This document shows, in pieces, positions 16,056 through 25,081 of a stretch of 64,000 nt of DNA. Numbering within the stretch: the first letter of the stretch is position 1; every line of letters starts with the position of its first letter. The position numbers were made by a program, and so were the translations under genes. A model generated the notes under the pieces. That model searched no databases and was not told the DNA's origin. It was given only the letters and a program-made list of their open reading frames with translations. The stretch covers positions 124,001 to 188,000 of the forward strand of contig NZ_FOYT01000006.1 of the NCBI RefSeq assembly GCF_900112175.1. The letters are read 5' to 3'. The stretch is from Halogeometricum rufum (GTDB taxonomy: Archaea > Halobacteriota > Halobacteria > Halobacteriales > Haloferacaceae).

Positions 16056-18698
16056 ATGGCAGAGAACCCTGCAAACAGCCCGAACGACGCGGGCACCGAC
16101 CACACCGACGACCAGACCGACGACGCCAAACTCCTCGGCCGACGCGACACCCTCAAACTGGGCGCCGCGACTGCGGCCGTCGTCGCCGGTGCCGGTGCCG
16201 CCTCCACTGCCGCCGCCGCGACCGAACGCGAAGGCGTGTCGTTCGACCGCGTCGTGAACGCCGTCTCCGACCTCGGGATGGACCCGAACGGGAACGACCG
16301 AATCGACGGCAAGTTAGAGAACGCCCTCCGCCCCGGGACGCTCATCGAGTTCCCCGCGGGCACGTACAAGATACGGAGCAAACAGGTCCTCGAGGACCGG
16401 ACCGGTATCGTCGGCGTCGCCGGCGACCGATCGGAGGTTCGGTTCGTCCCCCCGCAGGGGACGGGGATGCGCTGGCTCAACTTCGGGAACGCCGCCGGCG
16501 TCGTCCTGAAGAACTTCACCCTCGACCGCCGCGACGACTACAACACGACGGTCGGGATGGGCGGCAACATCAAGCGGAACTTCGTCCTGAAGAACGTCGA
16601 GTACGACGGCTGGACCCCGACGGGGCCGCAGATGTTCGCCGCGAACGTAACCGACCCCAACGGGACGGCCGTCGTCGACGGCCTGTACCGGACGGGTCCG
16701 ACGCGCTTCGAACACTACCCCGACAGTTCGCTCGACATCTGGAGCGGCCGCGGCCACGAGGGCCACATGGTCCTCCGGAACGTCGAGATTCACAACGGCT
16801 CCGAGTCGGGCATCTACACCGGGAAGGGGAACGGTACCTACCTCATCGAAGACTGTTACATGAAGAACGTGGTCCACACGGCCATCCGGGCCGCCGGTCG
16901 CGACTCCACGGTCCGCAACTGCACCATCGTGATGGACACGGAGGACTGGGACTCCCGCAACGAGAAGGTCGAGTCGCAGTTCGACGGCAAACCCATCCAA
17001 CTCAACCGCGCCATCTGGGCGCAGACGAACGACAAGCGCTTCTCGGGCCCCGTCATCGAGGACTGCGACATCATCATCAAGAACACGACGTCCATCGCGA
17101 TGGCCGGCATCTACATCAACTTCGACACCGGCGGCGCGAAGATTCGCAACACTCGCGTCCAGTGTGACTCCGAGCACGTCATCCCCGTCTACGGCCAGAG
17201 CCCGACCAACGAGGCGGGCGAGCCAATCGAGATGGAACTCGACGGCGTGAGCGTCACCGGGTCGGCCTGGAGCAAGGCCGCGATGTACTTCGAGGACCGC
17301 CCCAACTCGGTCATCCGCAACTGCTGCATCTCCTCGCCCAACGACAACGACGGCATCCTCCTCGACAACTGCGACGGTTCCGTCGTGGAGAACACGAACG
17401 TCGACGTCGGCGGCCGTTCCACGACGTTCCGGAACGGGCGGGTGTCCACGTCGGGCATCACGTCGGGCGATAGCTGCCCCCTCCCGTCGCTGCCGGGTTC
17501 GACGCCGAGCGACGGCACGCCCTCGACCAGCGACGGGTCCGGCGGGTCGGGCGACAGTACCGACGGGTCGAGCTACGACCTGCCGTACCGCTTCACGGTG
17601 AAGAGCACGGGCGGCGGGAAGACGGAGTTCACCGTCTCAACGAGCGGTACGATGAAGCCCGCCTCGAACGGCGAGGGCATCGTCGAGAACCGGACGGTCA
17701 CCGACAGCCTCGGACCGGTCTCGGGCGTGGACAGCTACCTGTACGAGGGCTACGTCACGGACTTCTCCGTCACCGGCGGGCAGTACGCAGACTACTTCGT
17801 CGAGACGGCCGACGGCTCGAAGTCCGTCGAAGTGACGCCCGAACTCCTCTCGGGGAACACGTTCGTCGTCAAGAGCACGGGCGGGGGCGTCACGTCGTTC
17901 GACCTCAGCGTGGACGGCGAACTCGTCCGGGGGGCGAGCGGTCTGGAGGACACCGTCGACGGGCAGACGGCCTCCGGTCAGGTCGGCCCCGACGCCGGCG
18001 TCGACGCGTTCCACTACACCGGGTCGATCACCGACCTCGCGTTCGAGGGCGCCGAGTACGCCACCGTGACGGTCAACGGGACGGAGATAGACCCGACGCA
18101 GTACGAGAGCGGGACGGACGGCGGCACCGACGACGGGAGTTCCGGCGACGGCAGCACGTCGGACCCGACGACCGACCTGCCGAACTCGCTCACCGTCGTC
18201 GGGACGGGGACGAGCGCGACGTACGCGGTCACCGTCTCCGAGGACATCGCCGTCTCGCCCGACGAGACGGACGACATCTCCGGCAACGTGGCGACGAACA
18301 GCGCCGAGGGCGCGGTCACGGACGGCGAGGACATGTACGTCTACGCCGGCGAAATCACGGACTTCACGCTGAACGGCGACGCGACGGTCCTCGTCAACGG
18401 GACGGAGGTGGACCCGGCCAGTCTCGGCGGCAACGAGGAACTGCCGAACACGCTCGTCATCGACGGCACCAGTAGCGCCGCCGCGGGGACTTACACGGTG
18501 TACGTGACGGGCGACGTCGAACCCGCGCCGGACCTGACCGTCGCCGGCGACGCGAACTCGCTCGACAGCCTCGACGACAAGGTGTTCGACGGGAAAGTCG
18601 CCGGCGTCGTCAAGACGGGGAAGGACGGCTACCGCTTCTCCGGCAACATCGTCAAGATGGAGATAAACGGCGACGCGCTGGTGAACCTCGGACAGTAG
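16056..18698 (+). CDS. Tat-exported beta-helix protein with four C-terminal repeat domains
   Basis: An 880-residue protein. Residues 28-55 contain a twin-arginine signal (LLGRRDTLKLGAAT, Ala-rich h-region) with an Ala-rich cleavage region and no lipobox, so it is probably released or surface-associated. Residues about 58-465 form a right-handed beta-helix similar to the preceding lipoprotein. A Ser/Gly/Asp linker (about 480-508) leads to four related domains of about 80-90 residues starting near 511, 601, 710 and 798. Each begins with a short strand ending in a Gly/Thr turn and ends with a Y-x-(Y/F)-x-G-x-(I/V)-T-D/K-like strand plus a small Gly-Asn hairpin. The cytoplasmic-looking protein at 57378-57764 carries the same domain. 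The domain name is unknown to me; ligand binding is the obvious guess. Confidence 0.88.
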   Translation: MAENPANSPNDAGTDHTDDQTDDAKLLGRRDTLKLGAATAAVVAGAGAASTAAAATEREGVSFDRVVNAVSDLGMDPNGNDRIDGKLENALRPGTLIEFPAGTYKIRSKQVLEDRTGIVGVAGDRSEVRFVPPQGTGMRWLNFGNAAGVVLKNFTLDRRDDYNTTVGMGGNIKRNFVLKNVEYDGWTPTGPQMFAANVTDPNGTAVVDGLYRTGPTRFEHYPDSSLDIWSGRGHEGHMVLRNVEIHNGSESGIYTGKGNGTYLIEDCYMKNVVHTAIRAAGRDSTVRNCTIVMDTEDWDSRNEKVESQFDGKPIQLNRAIWAQTNDKRFSGPVIEDCDIIIKNTTSIAMAGIYINFDTGGAKIRNTRVQCDSEHVIPVYGQSPTNEAGEPIEMELDGVSVTGSAWSKAAMYFEDRPNSVIRNCCISSPNDNDGILLDNCDGSVVENTNVDVGGRSTTFRNGRVSTSGITSGDSCPLPSLPGSTPSDGTPSTSDGSGGSGDSTDGSSYDLPYRFTVKSTGGGKTEFTVSTSGTMKPASNGEGIVENRTVTDSLGPVSGVDSYLYEGYVTDFSVTGGQYADYFVETADGSKSVEVTPELLSGNTFVVKSTGGGVTSFDLSVDGELVRGASGLEDTVDGQTASGQVGPDAGVDAFHYTGSITDLAFEGAEYATVTVNGTEIDPTQYESGTDGGTDDGSSGDGSTSDPTTDLPNSLTVVGTGTSATYAVTVSEDIAVSPDETDDISGNVATNSAEGAVTDGEDMYVYAGEITDFTLNGDATVLVNGTEVDPASLGGNEELPNTLVIDGTSSAAAGTYTVYVTGDVEPAPDLTVAGDANSLDSLDDKVFDGKVAGVVKTGKDGYRFSGNIVKMEINGDALVNLGQ

Positions 18699-18788
18699 GC
18701 GAGTCCGGTCTGCGATTCGTGGACACCCGCAGTCGCCCTGCCCGCGTCGGGTCGCCCGCCGCGCGAACGACGAGTGCGCCCCCGGTAG

Positions 18789-18808
18789 CCAGTCGGTGAT
18801 GCGACTGG
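18789..18808. terminator. Inverted repeat CCAGTCG / CGACTGG
   Basis: Seven-bp arms flank a 6-nt loop in the gap between the beta-helix protein and the convergent RHH-like gene. It could be a bidirectional terminator, but no T-run follows. Nothing else is evident in 18699-18932. Confidence 0.3.
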
Positions 18809-18932
18809 TTGGACGAGCATTCGGTCGCCGCACGACCGAGAGAGAACCGGACGGCGCGCCGTCAGCGCTTCACTTTTCGAACCGCCTCACGCCCGGAGCG
18901 ACCGCGCCGATTCGTCTCGGCGGAGTCGCGCG

Positions 18933-19178
18933 TCACTCCATGTAACCGAGCGACTTGAGCCGGTTCTCCACCTCTCGCTCGTCGACCGACTCGTACTCGT
19001 CGTCGCTCGCGTCTTCGACGCGCGCGAGGACCTCTTCGAGCACGTACGTGACGTACTCCTCGGAGGTTTCGAAGTTCGTCCGCGGCAGTCGGTCGTCGAC
19101 CCTGTCGAGAACGTGTGCGGGGAGTGCGACGTCGCGCGTGTCACTGTCGGAGAGGGAATCGCTCGTGTTCGTATTCAT
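18933..19178 (-). CDS. Small ribbon-helix-helix-like protein with LGYME tail
   Basis: An 81-residue acidic protein. Residues about 16-50 (VALPAHVLDRVDDRL, then NFETSEEYVTYVLEEVLARV) have the strand-helix-helix pattern of CopG/RHH proteins. The C terminus is VENRLKSLGYME, which matches the terminal VEDRLRGLGYME of the phosphodiesterase at 12553-14148. The start ATG 19178 lies 37 nt after a TATAAC box; longer frames upstream are Arg-rich and unlikely. It is divergent from the sulfatase at 19352. RHH proteins usually bind DNA as dimers, but the shared tail suggests a link to the phosphatase/sulfatase enzymes, perhaps as a partner; that is inference. Confidence 0.7.
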   Translation of the reverse strand: MNTNTSDSLSDSDTRDVALPAHVLDRVDDRLPRTNFETSEEYVTYVLEEVLARVEDASDDEYESVDEREVENRLKSLGYME

Positions 19179-19214
19179 AGTGACCGATGTGAGAGCCCGT
19201 TGGCGAACGGAGCG

Positions 19215-19224
19215 GTTTGTTATA
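19215..19224 (-). promoter_or_regulatory. Promoter box TATAACAAAC (minus strand)
   Basis: Minus-strand TATAACAAAC ends 37 nt before the ATG of the RHH-like gene, giving a short leader of about 10 nt. Confidence 0.5.
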
Positions 19225-19317
19225 GACCGGCTACGGCCGGAACGGCACCCTGAGCCGGCGTGGCACGCACCGACGCCCGCGCCGCGACCGTCGCGCCGCG
19301 GTCGCGGGTACTCCCGG

Positions 19318-19327
19318 CATAACAAAA
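19318..19327 (+). promoter_or_regulatory. Promoter box CATAACAAAA
   Basis: CATAACAAAA ends 25 nt before the ATG at 19352 and is followed by a GGAGGG ribosome-binding-like sequence (19335-19340). It favours ATG 19352 over GTG 19343. Confidence 0.55.
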
Positions 19328-19351
19328 CCCCGAAGGAGGGTAGTGCGGCGC

Positions 19352-20590
19352 ATGACCGACAAGCGTGACGTCGTCCTCGTCACCGTCGACAGTTTCCGCT
19401 CCGACCGGTGCGGATTCCTCGGGAGCGACGCCGGCCTCACGCCGGCGATGGACCGCCTCGCCGAGGACGGACTGGTCTTCGAGAACGCCGTCGCACCCGC
19501 CGGCGCGACGAGCGGTTCCTCCTCGACGTTCTTCACCGGCCGCTACCCCATCGACCGTTCGACGGCGAGCGACCGCAAGGAGGTGATGCGGCAGAACCTG
19601 AAGGCCAGTCGGACGCTGCCGCAGCGGTTCAAGGACATGGGCTACCGGACCGCCGGGTTCACCGCGAACCCGTGGACCTCCCGCTTCTTCGGCTACGACG
19701 CCGGCTTCGACGACTTCGAGGACTTCATGGAGAACGACCTCACCAGCGACACCATCGAGAAGGGCGCGGACCGCGGCGGCGGCCTCTCGGCGCTCACGAG
19801 TCAGGTGGTGAACTGGTGGCAGGGCCAGGACATGTACATGTCGTGGGACGCCTTCTACGACCAGATAACCGACTGGCTGGACGAGGCGCGGCGGGGCGAC
19901 GAGCCGTTCTTCTGCTGGATATTCCTCGTCGACGTCCACATGCCGTACCTCCCGCCGAAGGGCTACCGGTCGCAGTCCTCGGCGGCGGCGTACGCCGCCA
20001 ACGCGTGGCTGTTCGGCGGCGCGAAGCAGAACACCCCGCTGTCGGGGATGCTCCACGACCGACTCCTGCGTGCGTACGACGACACCGTCCGCTTCACCGA
20101 CGAGTTCGTCGACCGGATGGCGCGGGCCGTCGACGACGACACCGCCCTCTGCGTCCACGCGGACCACGGCGAGTCGTTCGGCGAACGCGACGGCCACTAC
20201 GGCCACGGCCTCCTCTACGAGGAGACGGTCCGGGTCCCCCTGTTCGTCGCGAACCACCCGGAAACCCGCGTCGAACGGCCGTTCTCGCTGGCCGGCCTCC
20301 CGGACCTCCTGACGCGACTCGGCCGCGGCGAGACGATAGACGACTCCGTCGGCCACCCCGTCGTCACCAGTCGGAACAACGACGGCTGGCGCGTCGTCCA
20401 CGGCGGGTCGTGGCGCTACACCCGCCGGCCCGAGGGCGAGAGCGTCGAGACGGCCGACGGCGAACCGCTGGAAGAAGAGGCGCTGTACGACATCGGACGG
20501 TCGGTGACCGACCACGAGCAGTCGGCCGAAGCGGAGCGGGGGCGGGTCATCGACGCCGCCGCCGAACTGGCCGACTCGGGGACCATCTGA
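19352..20590 (+). CDS. Sulfatase family hydrolase
   Basis: A 412-residue alkaline-phosphatase superfamily sulfatase. VVLVTVDSFRSDRCGF (about residues 7-22) supplies a metal Asp. AGATSGSSSTFFTGRYP (about 50-66) contains the nucleophile region as Ser/Thr rather than the formylglycine CxPxR of classical sulfatases. CVHADHGESFGERDG (about 267-281) gives the Asp-His metal pair. The metal ligands look intact, so it is probably active on sulfate or phosphate esters of surface glycans. No signal peptide is visible. It is divergent from the RHH-like gene and converges with the GT2 at 20682. Confidence 0.88.
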   Translation: MTDKRDVVLVTVDSFRSDRCGFLGSDAGLTPAMDRLAEDGLVFENAVAPAGATSGSSSTFFTGRYPIDRSTASDRKEVMRQNLKASRTLPQRFKDMGYRTAGFTANPWTSRFFGYDAGFDDFEDFMENDLTSDTIEKGADRGGGLSALTSQVVNWWQGQDMYMSWDAFYDQITDWLDEARRGDEPFFCWIFLVDVHMPYLPPKGYRSQSSAAAYAANAWLFGGAKQNTPLSGMLHDRLLRAYDDTVRFTDEFVDRMARAVDDDTALCVHADHGESFGERDGHYGHGLLYEETVRVPLFVANHPETRVERPFSLAGLPDLLTRLGRGETIDDSVGHPVVTSRNNDGWRVVHGGSWRYTRRPEGESVETADGEPLEEEALYDIGRSVTDHEQSAEAERGRVIDAAAELADSGTI

Positions 20591-20681
20591 ACCGTCGGCC
20601 GCCCAGAGGAGGCCCGGAACAGGCCTCGAACCGCCGGTCGCGAACCGTCGGTCGTGACGGTATCCGAGCGACGCGCGGCGG

Positions 20682-21680
20682 TCAGACGTTCGCGTCGTTC
20701 GACGCGGTTCCGAACGCCGTCCGGCCCCGGAGTCGCTCGGCGAGTCGCTTCAGACGCTGTGCCGCCTGTACCGCGCGTTCGCCGCCCATCGCGACGGCGA
20801 GAACCGGGTACGACTCGGTCTGAGACGGGTCGTACCGGATGCTCCGCAGCAGGAACCGGACGGCGTCGCGGTAGTGGCCCGTCATCAGTGCGGCGTGCGC
20901 GAGCGACCGCGACTGGGCCGCAACGAGTGCCTTCTCGTGTCGTTTACCGTACTTCCGCGCCAGCGGGCGGTGTTTCTCCAAGAACAGCGGGTACGACACG
21001 TCGCGTTTCTGCTCGTAGTTGTCGCTTATCTGCCCGTGCGAATCGACGCGACGGACGGCCAGCGGTTCGGCGACGACCTCGAAGGCGCACTCCTCGGAGA
21101 TGCGCAGGTACCACTCGCGATCCTGCCAACTCGGGAAGCGCGTGTCGAGGAGGCCCGCGGCATCGACGACGGACCGGCGGACCATCACCGAGGAGAAGGG
21201 ACAGAGCGACGCGCCGCGGAACAGGTCGCGCGTCACCCACCCGCGCGTCTCGGGGACGCGGTAGTTCGTCGTCGTCCCGTCGGCGGTGACGTTCTCCTGT
21301 CCGGTGTAGACGAAGCCGACGTCGTCGCCGCCTCGTTCGAACGCGCGCACCTGCTTTTCGACCTTCTCGGGTCGCCAGTAGTCGTCGTCGTCGAGGAAGG
21401 CGACGAACTCGCCCGTCGAGGCTTCGATGCCCGTGTTCCGCGCGGCGTTCGCCCCGCGGTTCACCTCGTGACGGACGACCCGGACGCTGTCGAGGGCGCC
21501 CGTCTCGGCGGCCGCGACGATGGGTTCGATGGGGTCGGGCGAACAGTCGTCGACGACGACGAGTTCGATGGACCCGTACGTCTGGTCGGCGACGCTCTCG
21601 ACGGCGGCGTCGAGGTAGTCGGGCCGTCCGTACGCGGGGACGACGACAGAGACCAGACCGGGTTCCGAGTCGTGACTCAT
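20682..21680 (-). CDS. Glycosyltransferase family 2
   Basis: A 332-residue GT-A fold transferase. VSVVVPAYGRPDYLDAAVES opens the nucleotide-binding fold (about residues 9-28), ELVVVDDCSPD follows (about 41-51), NRGANAARNTGI and FVAFLDDDDYW (about 78-105) include the DxD metal-binding motif, and SWQDREWYLRISEECAFE corresponds to the acceptor/catalytic-base region. The last 80 residues are helical with many Arg and Lys. Start ATG 21680 (MSHDSEPG) is preceded by GGAGAG; an in-frame GTG 36 nt upstream is less likely. Substrates unknown. Confidence 0.88.
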   Translation of the reverse strand: MSHDSEPGLVSVVVPAYGRPDYLDAAVESVADQTYGSIELVVVDDCSPDPIEPIVAAAETGALDSVRVVRHEVNRGANAARNTGIEASTGEFVAFLDDDDYWRPEKVEKQVRAFERGGDDVGFVYTGQENVTADGTTTNYRVPETRGWVTRDLFRGASLCPFSSVMVRRSVVDAAGLLDTRFPSWQDREWYLRISEECAFEVVAEPLAVRRVDSHGQISDNYEQKRDVSYPLFLEKHRPLARKYGKRHEKALVAAQSRSLAHAALMTGHYRDAVRFLLRSIRYDPSQTESYPVLAVAMGGERAVQAAQRLKRLAERLRGRTAFGTASNDANV

Positions 21681-21798
21681 TGTCTCTCCGGTCCGTTCGC
21701 GGGGGCCTTTGTTCACCGCTCACTAATCGCCCGAAATCGGCGACGAGCGCGTCGAAAGCGACGGACGCTCGTGAGAGAGTCACGAGCATTACCAGCGC

Positions 21799-21808
21799 CA
21801 TAACGATA
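21799..21808 (+). promoter_or_regulatory. Promoter box CATAACGATA
   Basis: CATAACGATA ends 30 nt before the ATG of an 11-codon ORF that overlaps the flippase start, and 62 nt before the flippase GTG itself. Confidence 0.45.
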
Positions 21809-21837
21809 GGTCCGGGCGACGGTCTCGTAGGGTAAGA

Positions 21838-21873
21838 ATGGAATCTCGCGTGCGTACGGGGGGTCGGCAGTGA
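21838..21873 (+). CDS. Upstream ORF (11 aa) overlapping flippase start
   Basis: ATG GAA TCT opens an 11-codon frame (MESRVRTGGRQ). Its TGA at 21871-21873 overlaps the flippase GTG (GTGA). It lies 30 nt after a CATAAC box. Same arrangement as at 1117, 46273, 51810 and 54727. Confidence 0.3.
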   Translation: MESRVRTGGRQ

Positions 21874-23384
21874 GCCGGCTCCGCGCTCTCCTCAATCGTC
21901 TCGTCCCAACCGGTGGCACCGCAGAACGAGTCGTCAAGAGCGCCATCTGGGCGATGGGACAGAACGCCTTCGGTCGCATCCTCCAGTTGGCGATGCTCGT
22001 CGTCCTCGCGCGCCTCATCGGCCCGACGCAGATCGGGCTGGTCGGAGTCGCGCTCCTCGCGCTGAGCGGCATCCAGAAGTTCACGAACGTCGGCCTCGAC
22101 GCCGCCCTCGTGCAGGACGAGGAGACGAACGTGGACGAACACCTCAACACCGTGTGGGTGCTCGAAATCGCCCGCGGGGCGCTCATCTCCGCCGTGTTGC
22201 TCCTCGCGGCCCCGCTCATCGCGCAGGTGCTCGGCGACGGCAACGTCCAGAGCACGACGACGCTGATTCAGGTCATCGCGCTCTCGCCGCTCCTCCTCGG
22301 CTTCAAGAACCCCGGGATGGTCTACTTCCAGAAGAACCTCGACTTCCACAAGCAGTTCGTCTACCGGGTCAGCGGGGACGTGGTGCAGGTGGTCGTCGCC
22401 ATCGCGTGGGCGCTCGTCAGTCCGACGGCGATGGCGCTGGTCGCGGGGTACGTCGCCGCCGACCTGCTCCGTCTCGTCCTGTCGTACCTCCTGCACGAGT
22501 TCCGTCCGAACCTGAGTTTCAGCCGCGACTCGGCGGGGCAACTCATCAACTACGGCAAGTGGATAACCGGGTCGTCCATCCTCTACTTCCTCTACAGCGA
22601 GGGTGACGACGCGTTCGTCGGCGCGTTCATCGGGGCCGCGCCGCTGGCGTTCTACCAGTACGCCTACCGCTTCTCGAACGCGCCCGCGACGGAACTGACG
22701 AGCGTCATCTCCAGCGTGATGTTCCCGGCGTTCTCGAAGCTACAGGACGACGCCGAGCAGATGCGGAGCACGTTCAAGAAGACGCTCCGCGTGAACGCGT
22801 TCATCTCAGCGCCCGTCGCCTTCGGCATCGCCGTCGTCGCCCCCGACTTCGTGATAGTTGCCCTCGGCGAGCAGTGGACGGACATGATCGTCCCGATGCA
22901 GATACTCGCCCTCTACGGCTTCCTCCGCGCCCTCGGGCAGACGTTCGGCCCCATCTGGAAGGCGATGGGTCGCCCCGACCTGCTGGCGAAACTCGGCTTC
23001 CTCCGCGTCGTCCTCATGGCGGTGACGCTCTATCCCGTGGCGGTGACGCTCGGATACGGCATCACCGGCGCCGCCGCCGTCGTCACGGTCATCTACGTCT
23101 TCCCGATGATGCCCATCGACATCTACCTCATCACGAAGATGCTCGACGTGCCCCCGTTGGAGACGATACGCGAGATAGCGTTCCCCACCTCCGCGAGCGC
23201 CGTCATGGCGGCCGTCGTCTGGTACGTGGACTCGCTGATCGAACTCCCGGCCATCGCGGAGTTGGTCATCGGCATCCTCGTCGGCGCAGTCACCTACTTC
23301 GCCGTCGTGGCCGTCCTCGAACGGCAGTTCCGCTGGGGCATCGGTCGGAACGTCAAGAAAATCGTCGCCAGCGCGCGTCGCTGA
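21870..23384 (+). CDS. Oligosaccharide flippase family protein (Wzx-like)
   Basis: A 504-residue integral membrane protein with about 12-14 hydrophobic helices. The N-terminal half has the polysaccharide-biosynthesis signature: SAIWAMGQNAFGRILQLAML (about residues 29-48), LARLIGPTQIGLVGVALLAL, then FKNPGMVYFQKNLDFHKQFVYRVSGDVVQ (split by a loop). These are typical of MATE-superfamily lipid-linked oligosaccharide flippases. It would move a lipid-linked repeat unit across the cytoplasmic membrane. GTG 21870 overlaps a tiny upstream ORF. It is divergent from the GT2 at 20682 and precedes a sulfatase. Confidence 0.9.
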   Translation: MSRLRALLNRLVPTGGTAERVVKSAIWAMGQNAFGRILQLAMLVVLARLIGPTQIGLVGVALLALSGIQKFTNVGLDAALVQDEETNVDEHLNTVWVLEIARGALISAVLLLAAPLIAQVLGDGNVQSTTTLIQVIALSPLLLGFKNPGMVYFQKNLDFHKQFVYRVSGDVVQVVVAIAWALVSPTAMALVAGYVAADLLRLVLSYLLHEFRPNLSFSRDSAGQLINYGKWITGSSILYFLYSEGDDAFVGAFIGAAPLAFYQYAYRFSNAPATELTSVISSVMFPAFSKLQDDAEQMRSTFKKTLRVNAFISAPVAFGIAVVAPDFVIVALGEQWTDMIVPMQILALYGFLRALGQTFGPIWKAMGRPDLLAKLGFLRVVLMAVTLYPVAVTLGYGITGAAAVVTVIYVFPMMPIDIYLITKMLDVPPLETIREIAFPTSASAVMAAVVWYVDSLIELPAIAELVIGILVGAVTYFAVVAVLERQFRWGIGRNVKKIVASARR

Positions 23385-23503
23385 ACCGCGCGGCGACCCC
23401 GGCCGAGTCGGCGACAATCCCCGACTAATCCGACGCGTTTCGCGGGTGTCGTCCGTTAGTCGCTGACGAATTAATGCCTCGGAGCGACAGCCTCCAGTAT
23501 CAA

Positions 23504-24898
23504 ATGTCACGCGACATCGTCTGGATAACGCTCGAGAGCGTCCGGCAGGACCACACCTCCCTCGGCGGCCACCACCGCGACACGACGCCGTTCCTGTCGT
23601 CGCTGGCCGGCCGCACGACGGGCGCGGCGTTCGAGCGCTGCTTCTCTCACGACGTCTGGACCCGCGCGTCGAGCGCCTCCATCCTCACCGGACTCGCCTC
23701 CTCCGCCCACCGGACGTGGACGCAGGAGAATCGTCTGTCGAGCGACGTTCCGACCGTCCCCGAGGCGTTGCGAGACGCCGGCTACCGGACGGCCTGCGTC
23801 TCGCCCAACCCGCAGTTGAGCGACGCGACGGGGCTGGCCCGCGGGTTCGACCACTTCCACTACCTCGGAAAGGACACCCTCGTCGAGGAGGCGGGTATCC
23901 CGACGGTCCTCCGCTACCTGACGAAACTCAACACGCACTCGGCGGGCTACACGACCGACACCGGAAAGCACTCCGTCGGCTACGTGAGCAACGCCATCGC
24001 CAAGCGACACGTCCGCGAGGCCGCCGCGAACGACGAGGACCTGTTCCTCTACACCCACCTCGGCGACAGCCACCACCCGTACTACCCGCCGAAACCGTAT
24101 CAGGACCTGTACGCCGACGACTTCGAGATGTCCGTCGAGGAGGCCCTCGACCTGGTGATGGAGATGTCCGACGACCTGCACGGCTACATCGCGCGCGGCG
24201 TGCCGTTCACCGAGGACGAGTGGAACGCGCTGCAGGCGATGTACGACGCCACCATCCGCTACGTTGACGACACGGTCCGCAGCCTCGTCGAGTACGCCGA
24301 GGAGCGACTGGACGACCCCATCGTCGTCGTCACCGCCGACCACGGCGAACTGTTCGGCGAGAAGGGGATGCTCGCGCACATGGTGGTCGCCGACGACGCC
24401 GTCTCGCACGTCCCCCTCGTCGTCTCCGGCGTCGACGGCGTCGAGAGTCACGACGGCGTCGTCCAACACGCGGACGCGATGACGGATGTGCTCGACGCCG
24501 TCGGCGTCGGCTTCGACGTCGCGGCGGGGGTCGGACTCGCCCCGGAGGCCCGCGAGTTCGCCGTCACGCAACGGAGCGGCGTTCGCTGCGCGAGCAAGCT
24601 CGACACGATTCAGGAGCGAGACCCCGCGTTCGACGCCGCGCGCTACCACGCGGGCGACCTGACGAGTCTCCGGACGCGCGACTACCGCTACCAGCGCAGC
24701 GAGTCCGGAGAGGAACTGTTCGCCCTCCCCGACGAGATGACGGACGTCGCCGGAGACCACCCGGACGTGTGCGAGACGCTGGCCGCGAAGGCCGAGTCGT
24801 GGCTCGGAACCTACGGGGTCCCGACGTCCGAGCGGGAAGAACAGGCCGAGTTCGACGAGTCGATGACCTCGCACCTCGAAGACCTCGGCTACCTCTGA
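23504..24898 (+). CDS. Sulfatase family protein with Asp-to-Glu change at a metal site
   Basis: A 464-residue sulfatase-fold protein. IVWITLESVRQDHTSL (about residues 5-20) aligns with the VTVDSFRSD motif of active members but has Glu11 where Asp normally binds metal. WTRASSASILTGLASS (about 53-68) is the nucleophile region and VVTADHGELFGEKG (about 278-291) keeps the Asp-His pair. The C terminus ends HLEDLGYL, like many sulfatases. ATG 23504 is chosen because AATTAAT (23470-23476) lies 28 nt upstream; an in-frame ATG at 23474 would overlap that box. It may act on glycan sulfate or phosphate esters, with altered metal chemistry. Confidence 0.85.
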   Translation: MSRDIVWITLESVRQDHTSLGGHHRDTTPFLSSLAGRTTGAAFERCFSHDVWTRASSASILTGLASSAHRTWTQENRLSSDVPTVPEALRDAGYRTACVSPNPQLSDATGLARGFDHFHYLGKDTLVEEAGIPTVLRYLTKLNTHSAGYTTDTGKHSVGYVSNAIAKRHVREAAANDEDLFLYTHLGDSHHPYYPPKPYQDLYADDFEMSVEEALDLVMEMSDDLHGYIARGVPFTEDEWNALQAMYDATIRYVDDTVRSLVEYAEERLDDPIVVVTADHGELFGEKGMLAHMVVADDAVSHVPLVVSGVDGVESHDGVVQHADAMTDVLDAVGVGFDVAAGVGLAPEAREFAVTQRSGVRCASKLDTIQERDPAFDAARYHAGDLTSLRTRDYRYQRSESGEELFALPDEMTDVAGDHPDVCETLAAKAESWLGTYGVPTSEREEQAEFDESMTSHLEDLGYL

Positions 24899-25081
24899 AC
24901 GGCGGGGTGAGGGAGGTTCGGACCCGCTAATCGACCAGCGACACCGTTCTCGTCCCGGCGTGCGGAGCAGGCGGCACCGGAACGGTCGTCGCGACGAGCG
25001 AGCGGGGGGATTCGCGAACGCACCGTGGCCGGCGGCGTCGCGACTGTCCGTTCGGGTCGCGGCCGTCGGAGAAGCGTACCG

